This document shows, in pieces, positions 62,035 through 64,000 of a stretch of 64,000 nucleotides of DNA (its first letter is position 1; every line of letters starts with the position of its first letter). Location of the stretch: NCBI RefSeq assembly GCF_020662345.1, contig NZ_VMOA01000011.1, forward strand, positions 1-64,000. The letters run 5' to 3'. The DNA comes from Methylobacterium sp. W2. Lineage in GTDB: Bacteria > Pseudomonadota > Alphaproteobacteria > Rhizobiales > Beijerinckiaceae. The notes beneath the pieces are model-generated. The model was not told the DNA's origin. It did not search any database and was given only the letters and a program-made list of their open reading frames with translations. Both the position numbers and the translations under genes were made by a program.

Positions 62035-62466
62035 ACGGCGATGGGATGAGGGTTCCGAACAGGGCTACTTCGAGGGAGCGTAGCCAGCCGAGGCTGTAAA
62101 GCAAGCTTAAATCGGGGGTCGGCGTTCTTAAGAAGAAATCATTAATAAAACTTGCTAATTATTAATGTCAATATTTCGTCGCGCAAAGACAAAATCCGCA
62201 GGTGAAGTGGCTGATTCCGGCGGGGTGAATGATTGGGCCGTCATGGTTCTGTATCCGTCAGGTCTTTGCCCTCGCAAACGACTTCGGGGCGGATGTCGTC
62301 CTTCTCCACCGTAGGAGATCGGGCGGGGAGTGTCCTCCACCTTGCCAGTCCGGACCGTCGGCATGGACGATCCTGAGCGGGGTCGATCGCTCAAGCGGTT
62401 GCCGGGCCGAGTGAACTTAATGCCGGCCGTCGCGTTCCCAGTTCTGGTTTCAGCTAAGGAATGGCG
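62035..62466. promoter_or_regulatory. Divergent region between the SWIM cassette and the NepR-like gene
   Basis: 432 bases. An AT-rich patch at about 62126-62175 (AATCATTAATAAAACTTGCT and neighbouring AT runs) stands out strongly from the GC-rich background and is the likely place for promoters of both transcripts or for binding of a nucleoid protein. I could not define a -35/-10 pair. No gene is supported. Confidence 0.45.
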
Positions 62467-62661
62467 ATGCGCATTGAGGAATACCGCGAGCCCACTTGGC
62501 CCCGGCCCCGTGCCACGGATCTGAATAGCGCGCTCACCGAAACCACGCGGCGTCGTCTCGGCGAAGAGCTGCAGGCCCTCTACGAGCCGATCATCGATGA
62601 GCCGCTGGATCCACGCCTTGCCGAACTCATGAGGCAACTGGAAGCGGACCGGGACCGGTAA
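62467..62661 (+). CDS. NepR-like anti-sigma factor
   Basis: 64 residues. RRRLGEELQALYEPIIDEPLDPRLAELMRQLE matches the NepR core pattern 'IG..LR..Y...V.EPVP.R...LL..L'. NepR sequesters the EcfG-type sigma factor of the general stress response and is released when PhyR is phosphorylated. The ATG at 62467 has AAGGA 6 bases upstream; an ATG at 62461 is too close to it. No ecfG, phyR or PhyK-type gene is beside it, so it would be an orphan paralogue. Confidence 0.72.
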   Translation: MRIEEYREPTWPRPRATDLNSALTETTRRRLGEELQALYEPIIDEPLDPRLAELMRQLEADRDR

Positions 62662-63084
62662 GGCAGAGTTTGGTCGAAAGATCGAGGACGATCCTCTCCG
62701 TGTTGTCTGACGATCTCTCTGGCGGCCAATGTGCCTCGACTCCGCTCAGGTCCTGTCGGACCTCGGAGGCCGATGAATGGGCGGAGCGGCTTTGCAGCGA
62801 GCCCGTGCCTTGGCCGCCTTGTTAAGGGCAAGAACGCACGCGGCCTGGATCCAGCGGCGATCCAGGTTCGAACGGCCAGAGTCTCGGCGGCACCCTGGCG
62901 TCCCGGGACGGACCGGACCGGTAAGCCGCCCAATTGTTGTCCTGGATAGCTTTCGGTCGCTGCAGGGCGCCGGTGCGGCACTGTCTGTCATTAAGCGTAT
63001 GGCTATGGGCTTGAGGCGCCGCAAGGTAACTCGCAACGCCAAGAATCCACAGTGCGGGCCGCGACGCCGGCTGGTCCTGCGGAT
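62662..63084. other. Stretch with no supported gene
   Basis: Between the NepR-like gene and the RTX-type fragment. Several overlapping short frames exist, none with a motif or believable composition. The 5' part of the RTX gene would be expected here but is not recognisable. Confidence 0.45.
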
Positions 63085-63635
63085 CGACGGTCGATCCGAT
63101 CGGACGCTGGTCCAGGGGGATGGCGGCAACGACAAGCTCTTCCTTATCGGAGCCGAAACCTTCACGTTCACCGATACGAGCTTCAAGAGCATCGAGGCGG
63201 TCTATGTGCGCGAGGCCCTGACCCTCGATCTGTCGGGCGTCACCACAGGCACGACGATCGTCCTGCAGAACGTCGACGATACGTCCGCCACGGTGGCGGG
63301 CACGAAGGGCAATGACATCATCAAAGCCGGGGAGGGGAGCGCCGACATCAATGGCGGCACGGGCAGCGACAAGCTGTATGCCGGCTCGGGGGGGCGATAC
63401 CTTCACGTTCCAAGCGAATTTCGGGCGCGACAACGTCTATGGCTTCGTGAAGGGCTTCAACCATCTCGACGTATCGGCCCTCGTCAGCCGCTTTGAAGAC
63501 ATCAGCATCACTGAGCTGAATGGCGGGGTGAACACGCTCATCACGTTCGCAGGCGCCGGCTCTGACAACAAGGTCATCCTTCACGATGTTGTCTCGACAT
63601 CCTTGGATGCTACGGATTTCGGATTCCTGATCTAG
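63085..63635 (+). pseudogene. Fragment of an RTX / hemolysin-type calcium-binding protein, frameshifted
   Basis: First frame: VQGDGGNDKLFLIGAETFTF, LTLDLSGVTTGTTIVLQNVD, KGNDIIKAGEGSADINGGTGSDKLYAGSGG, a set of RTX-like GGxGxD-type repeats. The frame then shifts at a seven-G run (63388-63394) and continues as DTFTFQANFGRDNVYGFVKG to the C-terminus STSLDATDFGFLI, which is the usual end of these secreted proteins. No start or N-terminal domain is visible. Either the gene is dead, or the homopolymer is a phase-variable or sequencing site, with the 5' part lost in any case. Confidence 0.65.
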
Positions 63636-63662
63636 CAGATCTCGTTCGAGCGACCTGCACCA

Positions 63663-63695
63663 AGCCCGGCTGGATCACACCGCGCCGGGCTTTTT
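63663..63695 (+). terminator. Rho-independent terminator after the RTX fragment
   Basis: AGCCCGGC (63663-63670) and GCCGGGCT (63684-63691) form a perfect 8-bp stem with a 13-base loop, followed by TTTTT. It lies 28 bases after the stop. Confidence 0.85.
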
Positions 63696-64000
63696 GCTGG
63701 CAGGATGCCAGCCGCCTGGCTGGGAGACGACGACTCATGCCCGGCCCCCGGCCGCCTCCTCACCCGGGGCGATCACCCTGTCCGCTTCGCCCTCGGTTCA
63801 TCACCATGGGCTTCCGTCTTCCATCGTCCCGTTGTCGTGAGAGAGTGGCTTTGCCATCGCGCGGCCTCTAACCGATCGCGTAGGCCCCGCACGAAGCCTC
63901 CGTATCGCCGCGTCCCTGGATGGCCTCGCTGCGGCGTCATCTCACGACGAGCGGGCGATGCGTCCTATGGTCGAACAGGGCCAAGGCGTGCCGAAGATCG
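63696..64000. other. Right-edge stretch, nothing recognised
   Basis: About 305 bases after the terminator. No frame with recognisable protein, no tRNA, no clear repeat. The next gene presumably lies beyond the window. Confidence 0.45.

Overview
The window looks like chromosome of a Methylobacterium/Methylorubrum-type alphaproteobacterium (order Hyphomicrobiales). The evidence is high GC with long antisense open frames, a urea-type ABC transporter clustered with formamidase, FmdB and aliphatic amidase, an HWE histidine kinase, a NepR-like protein, and abundant CCCCTCTCCCC-type intergenic palindromes. The genus is inferred from gene content and was not tested by any search.

Layout. 1-3.1 kb is an AT-richer accessory segment (AlpA-like regulator, two unrecognised genes, a possible integrase remnant). 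3.2-6.2 kb has a secreted alpha/beta hydrolase, tRNA-Phe, yacG, maf and tRNA-Gly. 6.4-7.8 kb is a scar: an unidentified fragment, the start of a DUF2235 gene, and a truncated, frameshifted AraC regulator. 7.8-10.7 kb holds an MFS exporter, a DJ-1/PfpI protein and a divergent LysR regulator. 10.8-15.9 kb is an IS-rich patch: a decayed IS3 element and a decayed IS630 element flank six small genes, including an HNH protein and an Rmf-like protein. Three transposase-like remnants here share the same ~20-bp insertion. 16.0-17.3 kb encodes a divergent polysaccharide deacetylase.

17.6-31.3 kb is the metabolic core. A LuxR-type response regulator and a very unusual kinase (NCS1 permease + Cys-rich module + histidine kinase + receiver) are divergent from a nine-gene amide operon: urea/amide-type ABC transporter (five genes), a MetX-like alpha/beta hydrolase, fmdA, fmdB and amiE. 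Together they would import short amides or urea and hydrolyse them to ammonia plus formate or other short acids. The fused permease/kinase is the obvious candidate sensor. An HWE kinase lies convergent at the end.

33-48.5 kb is mixed housekeeping and accessory: aldose epimerase, TenA, class II glutaminase, an ABC-like protein lacking its ATP-binding lysine, an L,D-transpeptidase, an acyltransferase, a TonB-dependent siderophore receptor, an HNH protein, hydrolases, a site-2 protease and an SDR. 48.5-50.2 kb is a molybdate locus (ModE-like, ModA, molbindin) with a candidate Mo-box but no modBC. 50.6-53.8 kb holds metY, a 2OG-Fe(II) oxygenase and a beta-carbonic anhydrase.

54.2-62.0 kb is a minus-strand cassette, SWIM / DUF5691 / MoxR AAA+ / DUF5682 / VWA, with 4-bp overlaps or 3-bp gaps at three of its four junctions; its function is not established and it is one of the best candidates for an undescribed system. 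The window ends with an orphan NepR-like gene and a frameshifted RTX-type fragment.
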